Below are positions 56,452-64,000 of a stretch of DNA of 64,000 bases, piece after piece. The notes beneath the pieces are model-generated. The model did not search any database. It had not been told where the DNA came from and was given only the letters and a program-made list of their open reading frames with translations. A program made the translations under genes and the position numbers. The DNA comes from Photobacterium chitinilyticum (lineage in GTDB: Bacteria; Pseudomonadota; Gammaproteobacteria; Enterobacterales; Vibrionaceae): the NCBI RefSeq assembly GCF_004104355.1, contig NZ_RJLM01000018.1, positions 1 through 64,000 on the forward strand, read 5' to 3'. The first letter of the stretch is position 1. The number at the start of each line of letters is the position of its first letter.

Positions 56452-58023
56452 ATGGCGATTACTTTTGAGCTTTATACCGGCGACAGCAGTGGTGTTCCAA
56501 GCCCAAGTCAGAAACCAAACACAGCATATTTAAAAGCTAATAATTGGGATGACTATGGTTTTAAAACACTTTTCGCTTTGGTTGTTTTTGATAGTAGTGG
56601 TGTTAGGCATGATGTCGGAAGTATAAAAATCGGTTGTAAAGAACATAAAGCTGGGTGGATATCTAAGCTTATTGATTCACGCTTTAAGTCTTTAGATGAA
56701 CATTTTTTTTCATTAGGACAAGATGAAGAGTACTACAGCAATATCCAATCTTTAGACCCTGAGCTTAGAAAAAACCTACTTAGTTCATTAAGAGATATAG
56801 TAAGCGATGAAAACATTTATAGTATCGCAATTGAAGAAGATGTCTTCAAAACGTCGCTACTAAGAGAAGTCAGTTTAACTTCTGTTTCAGGTCAATTTAA
56901 AAGGATTTTGCAAGGCGGCTCTATCCGCACTGAATTCCACTTTAAATATGAAATCCCTCAAGGGAAAAGAGTAGCAGGATTAGCATTGGAATTTCATGTT
57001 GATCCTGAGTCGAACCCTCCGAGCAACGTTCATGTGCTTATTGGAAGAAATGGTGTAGGGAAAACTCATCTGTTGAATAATATGGTCAAAGCGCTAGTGG
57101 CTGATGATGAATCAGCAAAGAAAGTAGGCTTTTTTTCAATACCCTTAGATGATGATGGAATTCCGTATTCTTTAGAAAGTACAGAACAATTGTTTTCTGG
57201 GGTGGTATCAGTGGCATTTAGTGCATTTGACCCTTTCGAACCTTATCCAGAGAAAAAGGATAAATCGCAAGGGGTTAGATATTCATACATAGGACTGAAA
57301 AGATCTACAAATCGCGGTGGCGAGCGTGGTACGCCGATGAGTAGGGATATGCTAACAAATGAGTTTGTTAAAAGTATTGTATCATCTATCTCAAAAGGTA
57401 ACTTTGAGCGCTGGTTAGAAGCTATAAAAAGTTTGGAGTCTGACTCTCTATTTAGAGACCTTGCATTGAGCAGAGAGTTTGTTGAATACACTGGTGACGA
57501 GCTAGAGGCATTTGCCAAAAGAACCTTTAATCGGATGAGCTCAGGGCATGCAATTGTATTATTAACAATTACAAAATTAGTAGAGAAAGTTGAAGAAAAA
57601 ACACTTGTTTTACTTGATGAGCCTGAAGCCCACCTTCACCCTCCATTACTTTCGGCTTTTGTAAGAGCGCTTTCAGATTTACTTTCGCATCGAAATGGTG
57701 TTGCTATCGTTGCTACCCATTCGCCTGTTATTTTACAAGAAGTTCCGAGAGAGTGCGTGTATAAAATGAGCCGAAGTGGGCTGAAAGCTAAGCCAGAACG
57801 CCCTCTAATAGAAACTTTTGGTGAAAATGTAGGTGTACTTACCCGTGAAATTTTTGGTTTAGAAGTCTCTAACTCTGGATATCATAAACTCATAGAAAAA
57901 GAGTTAGAGAAGAGTAAGTCATATAAAAGAATTCTTAGAGAATTCGATGGTCAGCTTGGTTCTGAAGCTAAAGGTATTTTACGCAGCCTTATATTAGCAA
58001 TGAAAAATGAGATTAACGAGTAA
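56452..58023 (+). CDS. AAA (ABC-type) ATPase of a Septu-like defence pair
   Basis: 523 residues. N-terminal domain of about 170 residues with no family I recognise (MAITFELYTGDSSGVPSPS ... YGFKTLFALVVFDSSGV), then an ABC/RecF-like ATPase: Walker A IGRNGVGKTH at about 197, signature-like MSSGHAIVLLTITKL at about 363, Walker B LVLLDEPEAHLHP at about 385, and the H-switch IVATHSP at about 423. C-terminal helical tail. The pair with an HNH nuclease, overlapping TAATG, is the plan of Septu PtuA-PtuB; in those systems the ATPase controls the nuclease. AT-rich relative to the carbohydrate genes, consistent with transfer. Confidence 0.82.
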   Translation: MAITFELYTGDSSGVPSPSQKPNTAYLKANNWDDYGFKTLFALVVFDSSGVRHDVGSIKIGCKEHKAGWISKLIDSRFKSLDEHFFSLGQDEEYYSNIQSLDPELRKNLLSSLRDIVSDENIYSIAIEEDVFKTSLLREVSLTSVSGQFKRILQGGSIRTEFHFKYEIPQGKRVAGLALEFHVDPESNPPSNVHVLIGRNGVGKTHLLNNMVKALVADDESAKKVGFFSIPLDDDGIPYSLESTEQLFSGVVSVAFSAFDPFEPYPEKKDKSQGVRYSYIGLKRSTNRGGERGTPMSRDMLTNEFVKSIVSSISKGNFERWLEAIKSLESDSLFRDLALSREFVEYTGDELEAFAKRTFNRMSSGHAIVLLTITKLVEKVEEKTLVLLDEPEAHLHPPLLSAFVRALSDLLSHRNGVAIVATHSPVILQEVPRECVYKMSRSGLKAKPERPLIETFGENVGVLTREIFGLEVSNSGYHKLIEKELEKSKSYKRILREFDGQLGSEAKGILRSLILAMKNEINE

Positions 58024-58865
58024 TGCGAACCCTTACTAAGCCTACTCTAAACCCAAGAACTGTCTATTTAGCTTGCATTAGTAGAGTTAGAAGTAGGCAG
58101 TTAAAAGCAGATTTAGAGTTAGTTGCAGATACAATTGAAGCGGATTCCATAGACTACGAGAATTACTCGGGTTCAGCAGATTGGTATTTGTTTGATGAGA
58201 GTGATGATGTTGGTGGAATAGTTTCTCAGGCTGAGATGGAGAAAGTTTATACCAATCGTATGGCAAAAAAAGGGGCTCCAGGTCGAGAGTATTATAACGA
58301 AATAAAAGAAAGCTCTGAATTCAATATTTGCCCACTATGTGGACACAGACCAGTGGAACAAGTAGATCATTATTTGCCGAAATCAAAATTTCCGTCCTTG
58401 GTCGTTCTGCCAATTAACCTTGTCCCATCCTGTGAAAAGTGCAATAAGATAAAGTTAGATGACTCGCCCAGCAATGCTGAAGAGCAAACTCTTCACCCTT
58501 ATTATGATGACGTTACAGCTCACCAATGGCTGTTTGCTGAAGTAAGAGAAACTTCACCTGCTTCATTTCGCTTTTTTGTAAGGAACGTTGCTGCATTTGA
58601 TGAAGAGCTGAATGCTCGAATTGATTATCATTTTAAAACTTTAGAGTTAAGTGTGCTTTATGCTTCTCAGACTGGTGCTTTTGTTTCAGATATTCGATAT
58701 AGGCTAATTGATTTACACGCTAGAGCAGGGATGGATGAAGTCAGGAGTTATTTGCGTGAAGAAGAAGAAACAAGAAGTAGAAATCATATTAACTCTTGGC
58801 AACGGGCTATGTTTCAGGCATTAGCTGATAGTGATTGGTTCTGTGATGGAGGCTTTAACGCGTGA
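58023..58865 (+). CDS. HNH endonuclease, PtuB-like partner
   Basis: 280 residues. An N-terminal helical region (about 1-95), then a zinc-containing HNH centre: CPLCGHRPVEQVDHYLPKSK (about 103-122), NLVPSCEKCNKIKLDD (about 131-146). The catalytic His is in VDHYLP; the four Cys bind Zn. The C-terminal half is helical (DYHFKTLELSVLYASQTGAF). Start codon overlaps the ATPase stop by one base, implying translational coupling and a fixed ratio. A nicking or cleaving effector activated by the ATPase is the expected role. Confidence 0.83.
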   Translation: MRTLTKPTLNPRTVYLACISRVRSRQLKADLELVADTIEADSIDYENYSGSADWYLFDESDDVGGIVSQAEMEKVYTNRMAKKGAPGREYYNEIKESSEFNICPLCGHRPVEQVDHYLPKSKFPSLVVLPINLVPSCEKCNKIKLDDSPSNAEEQTLHPYYDDVTAHQWLFAEVRETSPASFRFFVRNVAAFDEELNARIDYHFKTLELSVLYASQTGAFVSDIRYRLIDLHARAGMDEVRSYLREEEETRSRNHINSWQRAMFQALADSDWFCDGGFNA

Positions 58866-58954
58866 TATATAAGTTTTCATGCATGAATAGCGGTTGCTGC
58901 CGGATTTTCAAAATCCCCGGATTCGCCTACACTTTTACAAACCACAGAGCCGAG

Positions 58955-58962
58955 CGTTAAGC
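58955..58962 (+). other. Cassette junction: attC R'-type core GCGTTAAG
   Basis: GAGCGTTAAGC fits the integron core GTTRRRY, cut between G (58956) and T (58957). No matching upstream half of an attC is visible in 58866-58950, so only the right-hand junction remains. It defines the left edge of the cassette carrying the HEPN-like gene. Confidence 0.5.
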
Positions 58963-58976
58963 ATAAGGGAAGCCAG

Positions 58977-59579
58977 ATGAGTAATTCACTATTTTCAGGT
59001 GACAAGGATTGGAAAGCCAATGCATGCTTAAATTGGTCACATGATACTATTGGACTTTATATCGAAGGCTATAGAGAAGCAGCAGATAAGCTCGTCCATG
59101 ATGTGGTTCAGTCGGGTACCCATCAGGATATCTTAGTTTTCCCTATATCGTTTCTATACCGTCAGTATATAGAACTGCAACTTAAGCACATTATCCGAGA
59201 GTCGAGGATTTTTCTTGAAGAAGGAGCAAGTTTCCCAGAACACCACAGGATTGGCGACCTGTGGAATACAGCCAATTCTTTAATGTCCAGAATTATCAAA
59301 GATCATGACCACTCTATAAAGGACTACATTACTAAAGCAGATGTTCAGGCTATAAAAACGATCATCACTGAGTTCGTGAAAGTCGATCCTGAGTCTTTTG
59401 CATTCAGGTACCCTAAAGATAAAAAAGGGAACAATAATTTAGACGGCATCCAATATATCAATCTGAGGAAACTACACGACCAGATGGAAGTGTTGAAAGA
59501 AAAATTGGATAAATACTACCTATGCGTTAGCCTACTTAGGGATTTTCAAAATGAAATGAGAGCTGAGTATGGGCCGTAA
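58977..59579 (+). CDS. HEPN-like protein encoded in an integron gene cassette
   Basis: 200 residues, mainly helical. FLYRQYIELQLKHIIRESR, a helix with an exposed R-x-x-x-E/L pattern, then HRIGDLWNTANSLMSRI and FAFRYPKDKKG are features of HEPN-superfamily cassette proteins; the R-x4-6-H toxin motif is not obvious, so RNase activity is uncertain. The gene sits 20 bases after a GTTAAGC junction and 4 bases before an attC-like site, the tight packing of a cassette. There is only a weak ribosome binding site (AAGGGAAG). Confidence 0.68.
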   Translation: MSNSLFSGDKDWKANACLNWSHDTIGLYIEGYREAADKLVHDVVQSGTHQDILVFPISFLYRQYIELQLKHIIRESRIFLEEGASFPEHHRIGDLWNTANSLMSRIIKDHDHSIKDYITKADVQAIKTIITEFVKVDPESFAFRYPKDKKGNNNLDGIQYINLRKLHDQMEVLKEKLDKYYLCVSLLRDFQNEMRAEYGP

Positions 59580-59582
59580 AAT

Positions 59583-59652
59583 GTATAACAAGCGCATGTT
59601 GTCGGACTGGTTTTCCGCTGCGCTCCGAACCAGTCGCAAATACAGGCGTTAC
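59583..59652 (+). other. attC recombination site (59-be-like)
   Basis: About 70 bases: TATAAC start (R"), an inner stem GACTGGTT / AACCAGTC around a TTCCGCTGCGCTCCG loop, outer imperfect arms, and AGGCGTTACC at the end with the G/TT cut between 59648 and 59649. The inverted-repeat layout and the terminal core match integron attC sites recognised by IntI. The cassette would be 58957-59648, about 690 bases. Confidence 0.75.
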
Positions 59653-60456
59653 CTTTCCCATACATAAGTGGCTCTTCTCCGGTTAGGTGAGCTTGATTTC
59701 TGGATAAAATATTGAATGCATTTCTTTGGTCGATGTTTGCCTAATTTTTAACTTAAAGTATTCGGTATCTCTAACTCCGCGAGCTCTCCGCCTCAGAAGG
59801 CCAATTGACACGTTGCCAGCTTCCACGCGGGCATTCGTTAGCCTATATTTTGCGTAATTGCAGATGCCGATTCTTCTCTCCCAGAGAGAGTCAGCAAAAT
59901 TGATGAGTGATAAGATCCTCGTCTTTTTGGCAAGCTGACACCACGCTTCAAGCGCTGTAATCATCGAGTCAAAATCACGTTCATCCCATAAAGCTTGCAG
60001 TTGCTCTTTCAGCATATAAATTGTGCAAAGTGTCTTATTACTTTCAAGTAAATCATCCAATCTATCTGACTGTTTATCATTTAATTTTGGTGCATTCTTA
60101 AGGAGTAAAAATAACGTCCCCCTCAGCATCTTCTTCTCTTGATGTGTCCCATTTCTAAACGCTTTATTTCGCTCTTTTCTAATCAGGAGAGAGTAATTTT
60201 GCATCACGTGAAATCGGTCAAATACGATGTCGGCATTCGGTAGAACCTTTCTTACAGCAGATTGATAAGACTGTCCCATATCCATTGATACTGCTTGAAT
60301 CCCTTCCCTTGTTTTAATTGAGAGTTGCTCTAAAAAGTGGATAAGTACATTGGCTGTTCTTCCATGTCCTACCCATATTAAATGCCCAGATATAAGGTCA
60401 TAAACCACCGTCATATAGTCGTGTCCTTTGTAAGCGCGCAATTAGCCAGTGAGGCC

Positions 60457-61956
60457 TTATTCGGCCTCACTAAAGTTAACATTCCAAGGCAGTAGATCTG
60501 ATAGGTCAGCGCCAGGTACTCTCGTTGGCAGCTCCCGGAACAGGTGCAAGAAGTAGTAATAAGGATTGATGTCGTTTGCTCTGCATGTCATTACGATGCT
60601 ATATAAGTTCGCGCTCGCCTCTGCGCCAGCAACTGATTTTGAGAACAACCAGTTTTTCCGGCCGGTGGTGAACGGCCTGATATCTCGCTCTGTCACATTG
60701 TTGTCGATGCTAATATTGCCATCTTCAAGGTAAGTGGTCAGCTTATCCCACTGGTTAAGCGTGTAGTTGATGGCTTTGCCTATCAGACTTTTTGGTAGCA
60801 CTTTTTCTTGGCTCTCTTTCAGCCAAGTATGGAACTCAGCCAATATCGGTTTGGCCTTTTCTTGTCTATGTTGATGACGCTTATCTGCACTCAGTATTTT
60901 GCTCTGACTCTCCACGCCGTACAGTTTGCCGATGTACCCTAGGGCTTTTTCAGCACGCCCTGATTTCCCTTTCGGTTGTGCCTTTTGAGCATCGGTGAAC
61001 TTGCGCCTGGCGTGAGCCATACAGCCTGCCAAGGTGACTTGCTTTAGCCCTTCGTAAGCTTTATAGCCATCACATAATAAGTAGCCAGAGTAATCACCAA
61101 GAAAGCCTTTTGGACAAGTTTGAGCTCGACTCGGTTGGTAGTCATAGATAACCACTGGATTTGATGCGAACTCGCCACTGCGATAAACCCACATATACGA
61201 TTTGCTTGTCGCTGCTCGATCTGGCTCATCAAGTACCTGTACGGTGGTTTCGTCGGCGCAGACAAGTGATTCATCCAGGAGATGCTGTTTCATCGCATCG
61301 ACCAACACATTCACTTTGGCACCGAGCTGTACGCACCAGTTAGCGAGTGTTCCTCGGCTAATATCGATATCGGCACGTTTAAGAATATCGACCTGACGAT
61401 AGAGTGGCAGTGCATCCACATATTTGGCGGTTGCCACGGCGGCCAGGGTTTCAGGGCTGGCAATACTTCTCGGTATCATGCTGGCGGGTTTAGGCGCGGT
61501 GATTATCTGACTTTGTAACGCTGTTTTCTCACAGATTCGACAGGCATATTTTGTCCGCTGATGGCGGATCACACTGACTTTCTGTGGAATGATTTTCAGC
61601 TCTTCTGACGTATCACTACCACACTCATGCATAGCACCACCGCAACAGTCACAGTGCGGTGCATTCAGGGTATGAACACGCGTTTCTCGCTCTAGAGTAT
61701 CTGGCAGGGGCTTCCGGCCTTTTTTGTGATGTTTGGACGCGGGTTTGTTTTGTTGCTCCGCCTCATTGAAGGTGCCTTTGGGGTACTTCTCACTTTGTGA
61801 TGCAAAGCGTTTGGATTTGCTGAGGTTGAGTTGTTCCGTGAGCAGTTGAACGGTGCTTTTTAGCTCAATGATTTCTTCAGCCTGTGCTTGTTTTTCTTGC
61901 TGAAGCTGTAGCAACATGGCTTTCAGTTGTTCTACATCATCAGGAAGTTCAGTCAT
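60457..61956 (-). CDS. tnpC: IS66-family transposase TnpC
   Basis: 499 residues, full length. An N-terminal leucine-zipper-like coiled coil (LKAMLLQLQQEKQAQAEEIIELKSTVQLLTEQL), a Zn-finger (CDCCGGAMHECG), an HTH domain, and the DDE_Tnp_IS66 catalytic region (CADETTVQVLDEP first Asp, YLLCDGYKAYEG second Asp, NNVTERDIRPFTTGRKNWLF with the Glu). The C-terminus has RANDINPYYYFLHLFRELP. It cuts and joins IS66 ends together with TnpA/B. Confidence 0.95.
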   Translation of the reverse strand: MTELPDDVEQLKAMLLQLQQEKQAQAEEIIELKSTVQLLTEQLNLSKSKRFASQSEKYPKGTFNEAEQQNKPASKHHKKGRKPLPDTLERETRVHTLNAPHCDCCGGAMHECGSDTSEELKIIPQKVSVIRHQRTKYACRICEKTALQSQIITAPKPASMIPRSIASPETLAAVATAKYVDALPLYRQVDILKRADIDISRGTLANWCVQLGAKVNVLVDAMKQHLLDESLVCADETTVQVLDEPDRAATSKSYMWVYRSGEFASNPVVIYDYQPSRAQTCPKGFLGDYSGYLLCDGYKAYEGLKQVTLAGCMAHARRKFTDAQKAQPKGKSGRAEKALGYIGKLYGVESQSKILSADKRHQHRQEKAKPILAEFHTWLKESQEKVLPKSLIGKAINYTLNQWDKLTTYLEDGNISIDNNVTERDIRPFTTGRKNWLFSKSVAGAEASANLYSIVMTCRANDINPYYYFLHLFRELPTRVPGADLSDLLPWNVNFSEAE

Positions 61957-62040
61957 TTTTCGTCACACTTATTTCAGTTGATGACGATAGAATGCCAGCT
62001 TTAAAAGAACACTCAACAGCAATGAGGCGATCAGTGACGA

Positions 62041-62388
62041 TCACCTCACTTGTTTGCCGATTATCGGTTGGTGTGCCTTGGGGTTTTCAATGGTTAAGCC
62101 TGATAACAACCAGTTAAGTTGCTGTCGGGAGAGTTGAATATGGCCAGCGTAATTCGGTTTTGGCCATTTAAACCGCCCCTTTTCCAAGCGGCGATAGTAG
62201 AGCCAGAACCCGTTGGTATCCCAGAATAAGATTTTGAGTTTGTCACGCCCACGATTACAGAAAATGAACCAGGCTTCACTGAGCGGATCCATCTCCAGTA
62301 CATCAGCGACAATGATTGAGAGGCCATCGATAGACTTGCGCATATCTGTAACACCTGAAACGAGATAAATAGCGCCGCTGGGGATCAT
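62041..62388 (-). CDS. tnpB: IS66 accessory protein TnpB (Orf2)
   Basis: 115 residues: IPSGAIYLVSGVTDMRKSID, WFIFCNRGRDKLKILFWDTNGFWLYYRRLEKGRF and the terminal Trp-Leu-rich region are the typical TnpB pattern. Starts within the tnpA stop (ATGA overlap). Needed for IS66 transposition; biochemical role unknown. Confidence 0.94.
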   Translation of the reverse strand: MIPSGAIYLVSGVTDMRKSIDGLSIIVADVLEMDPLSEAWFIFCNRGRDKLKILFWDTNGFWLYYRRLEKGRFKWPKPNYAGHIQLSRQQLNWLLSGLTIENPKAHQPIIGKQVR

Positions 62389-62681
62389 TGCAGTACCTGC
62401 AACCAGGTTTTGATTTGTGCCAGGGTCAGGTTCGCAGGCAGCTCCGCCTTAATACCATTAGGGAAATGCAAAGCGACAGTATCAGGGCCTATATCATCAT
62501 TAATTACAATGGAGTGCGCGTGTTGCGATTCGTCGTTTTGCTCTGTTAGCTTCTTCAGCCAGTAATGAAAAGTCGGATAGCTAAGGTCGTTCGCCTTGCA
62601 AAAAGCAGGAATAGAAAGTCCGCTAGCTGTTTGTTTTTCAATGACGCTCGTCCAATATTGTCGTTTTTCAGGTTGGTTCAT
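62385..62681 (-). CDS. tnpA: IS66 accessory protein TnpA (Orf1)
   Basis: 98 residues, first gene of the element. KRQYWTSVIEKQTASGLSIPAFCKANDLSYPTFHYWLKKL is a helix-turn-helix with the usual F-C-x-x-N pattern of TnpA; the C-terminal part (VALHFPNGIKAELPANLTLAQIKTWL) is the standard short strand region. Intact. Confidence 0.92.
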   Translation of the reverse strand: MNQPEKRQYWTSVIEKQTASGLSIPAFCKANDLSYPTFHYWLKKLTEQNDESQHAHSIVINDDIGPDTVALHFPNGIKAELPANLTLAQIKTWLQVLQ

Positions 62682-63408
62682 AGTTCTTCCTTAGTTGTTG
62701 AGAAAACTATGAACGAGATCTAGTGATGTGGGAATGTGGGTTTAATTCGACGCTTACTGTCCTTTGGCTCTGGCAACTTCATCGACGCCAATATGAACGA
62801 GGTTGGTGAGTTTCTCAGGTTCTAATGCTGGTAAGGTGGAAAGTAGAAATGCTTTATCGATGTTTTTCACTGTTTCCCAGCGGATGCCGAGATGTTTAGA
62901 AACAGCATGAATGCTCATATAACGGCATAATCCACTGATGAAATGGCAAAACCTCGCAGTATAGCGGCCACCTTTAACAACAAAATCAGTTGCTTCAATC
63001 AATCTTCTGCCAAGTCCATCACGAGTTTGAGCAAGCTCAATATCTATGAAGCAAGAACGACCACTCACAGGTAAATCAGATAGGCGACGGCGAACATAGT
63101 GATCGACTGTACGCGGTGCACCTGTCTCAGGGTCAATCACTTTGAATCGTCTATCACGCTTACATTTGACGAGTACGGAATGAGTGTCCGTCTCGATGGA
63201 TACAGACTGGACACATTGGCCTTTAAAGTTAAACAGAGCAGATGATAATAACGACAAACTACAACACTAACGAACAAGCAAAAGAGCCATTATAAATCAT
63301 GCGGTTATCAATTATTTACTGGTTATACAGACTCATGTAAGCGGAGAAGAGCCCATAAGTTAATCCGCAATCTACTAAATTAGTAAAATCACTGACACGT
63401 TTATGTCC

Positions 63409-64000
63409 GTGCGACCTGAGGTCGTATGAAGCGCTGTTCACCGCGATAAGAGTGAACCATCTGTATCACCAGATGCCCCTAGGATCCTGAATAAAGCAGC
63501 GGATCCGACAATGTAACGAAGTTTAGCAAGTATGCTGAGCGGGAATGAAATCGTGAGAGGACGTTCCTCCTGATAACCACAAAATCGGGTGAGTGCTAGG
63601 GTGTTGGTATGATGAACGTAAGTGAATCCATGAAAGGTGCGTTATGCGTGAAATAGCGGAAGTGGTTAATACGCTATGGCCAAAAGGCACGAGAGTAGGA
63701 AAGGGGTTGGACAATACTCTTTCGTGATCAAGACGCTCTCCGCACTATAGTGGGCATCTAACCCGACGTTGCGCGACATACGGAACAGGGTAAGCCTGTA
63801 CTTCTCCCTCAAGGGAAAGCGGTCTGTGAAGACAGCCGATAGTGGTGCAGGTAGAGGAGGCTAGAAAAAGCGAAAGCCGTATTGTAATGATGCGGATACA
63901 GGTGGTTATCTGGCGCGAAAGTGGGCTGACTTCTAGCTGGTCTCCCGTTGCAAGATAATTTGAAGAACTTTATTCAAGGAGGAACGCAAATGGTAGCTTC
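63409..64000 (+). mobile_element. Group II intron, 5' part (runs off window)
   Basis: Begins GTGCGACCTGAGGTCG, the conserved 5' end of group II introns (GUGYG), after the flank TTATGTCC. About 580 bases of structured, gene-free RNA domain follow, with paired segments such as GTTCACCGCGATAAGAGTGAAC, CATCTGTATCACCAGATG and GGATCCTGAATAAAGCAGCGGATCC. An open frame for the intron-encoded protein starts at the very edge. Class cannot be assigned without the missing 3' domains. Confidence 0.85.
63990..64000 (+). CDS. Intron-encoded reverse transcriptase/maturase, first codons only
   Basis: ATG after AAGGAGG (spacing 7) opens MVAS... at the window end. Position after domain I-like RNA fits the intron-encoded reverse transcriptase/maturase, but only three to four codons are visible. 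Confidence 0.6.

Larger units (their letters stand above)
60430..62757 (-). mobile_element. Complete IS66-family element, 2328 bp
   Basis: Ends GTAAGCGCGCAATTAGCC (left) and, inverted on the right, GTAAGCGTCGAATTAAACC. Perfect 8-bp target duplication TGTCCTTT at 60422-60429 and 62758-62765, the size usual for IS66. It carries tnpA, tnpB and tnpC in this order on the minus strand, all open, so it looks active. Confidence 0.93.
59683..63257 (-). pseudogene. ISL3-family transposase, split by IS66 insertion
   Basis: The N-terminal piece (62758-63257) ends LTNLVHIGVDEVARAKG and the C-terminal piece (59683-60429) continues GHDYMTVVYDLISGHLIW. Joining them at the duplicated TGTCCTTT restores about 412 codons without frameshift, including the DDE catalytic region (first Asp in VDEVARAKGHDY, SMDMGQSYQSAV, and E in RVEAGNVSIGLLRRRARG) and the helix-turn-helix (SIHAVSKHLGIRWETV). 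The enzyme is inactive only because of the insertion. Confidence 0.9.
59670..63353 (-). mobile_element. ISL3-family insertion sequence, interrupted by IS66
   Basis: Inverted ends GGCTCTTCTCCGGTTA (left) and, inverted, GGCTCTTCTCCGCTTA (right). Perfect 7-bp direct repeat CATAAGT flanks it at 59663-59669 and 63354-63360. It contains one minus-strand transposase gene, split by the IS66 element. Without the insertion and one copy of its duplication the ISL3 element would be about 1.35 kb. It inserted 17 bases after the attC-like site. Confidence 0.88.

Noticed and set aside
55552-58865. ATPase-HNH pair as effector of a retron
   Set aside because: No reverse transcriptase is next to the pair. The only RT in sight is that of the group II intron about 5 kb away, and no msr-msd-type long inverted repeats were seen.

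Overview
The window looks like a chromosomal segment of a gamma-proteobacterium of the Vibrionaceae (Vibrio/Photobacterium/Grimontia-like; the genus cannot be fixed from sequence reading alone). The best marker is the Fur-box-preceded DUF3450 - TtpC-like - ExbB - ExbD - TonB - TPR operon at 28.0-32.9 kb, which is the layout of the Vibrio TonB2 system. YfcZ, MsrPQ, QmcA/NfeD, RecQ, an EF-G-like protein and many small gamma-proteobacterial proteins fit this.

1-37.5 kb is mostly ordinary chromosome. It starts with an IS3-family element that truncates a DUF2955-like membrane gene. Next come small proteins, a remnant of glycerol kinase, recQ, two chemoreceptors, the qmcA-nfeD pair, a 2OG-Fe(II) oxygenase, a DMT exporter, an exported amidohydrolase with a CRP-like site, a MATE pump, msrPQ, a tandem cupin protein, an acyl desaturase, an L,D-transpeptidase, an orphan histidine kinase, a TonB-dependent siderophore receptor with its own Fur box, the TonB2-type operon, an EF-G-like protein and a secreted subtilase. 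Genes are mostly separated by clear hairpin terminators.

37.5-52 kb is a carbohydrate region: a sugar-binding protein, an RbsA-type ATPase, two permeases and a FGGY pentulose kinase in one operon, then a GH36 alpha-galactosidase and a GH31 alpha-glucosidase on the same strand. This block has been split by a mosaic at 44.4-47.3 kb: TniQ of a Tn7/Tn5053-like transposon, the tail of its TniB/TnsC-like ATPase, a fragment of an unknown gene and the 3' end of an IS3-family orfB.

52-64 kb is accessory DNA. It holds short tandem repeats and a gene fragment, a 656-residue membrane-anchored protein with a cysteine-rich segment, a tiny hydrophobic ORF with a very strong ribosome binding site, about 900 bases of gene-free DNA, and a translationally coupled ATPase-HNH nuclease pair that looks like an antiphage module of Septu (PtuAB) type. 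A HEPN-like gene follows in what reads as a mobile integron gene cassette, bounded by a G-TTAAGC junction and an attC-like site. Just beyond the attC lies an ISL3-family element with a 7-bp target duplication, itself interrupted by an intact IS66-family element with a perfect 8-bp duplication. The window ends inside the 5' part of a group II intron, at the first codons of its reverse transcriptase.

The most interesting part is 54.8-59.7 kb (ATPase-HNH pair with a long untranslated upstream region, next to an integron cassette far from any integrase). The TniQ mosaic comes next. No CRISPR array, rRNA or complete tRNA was found.
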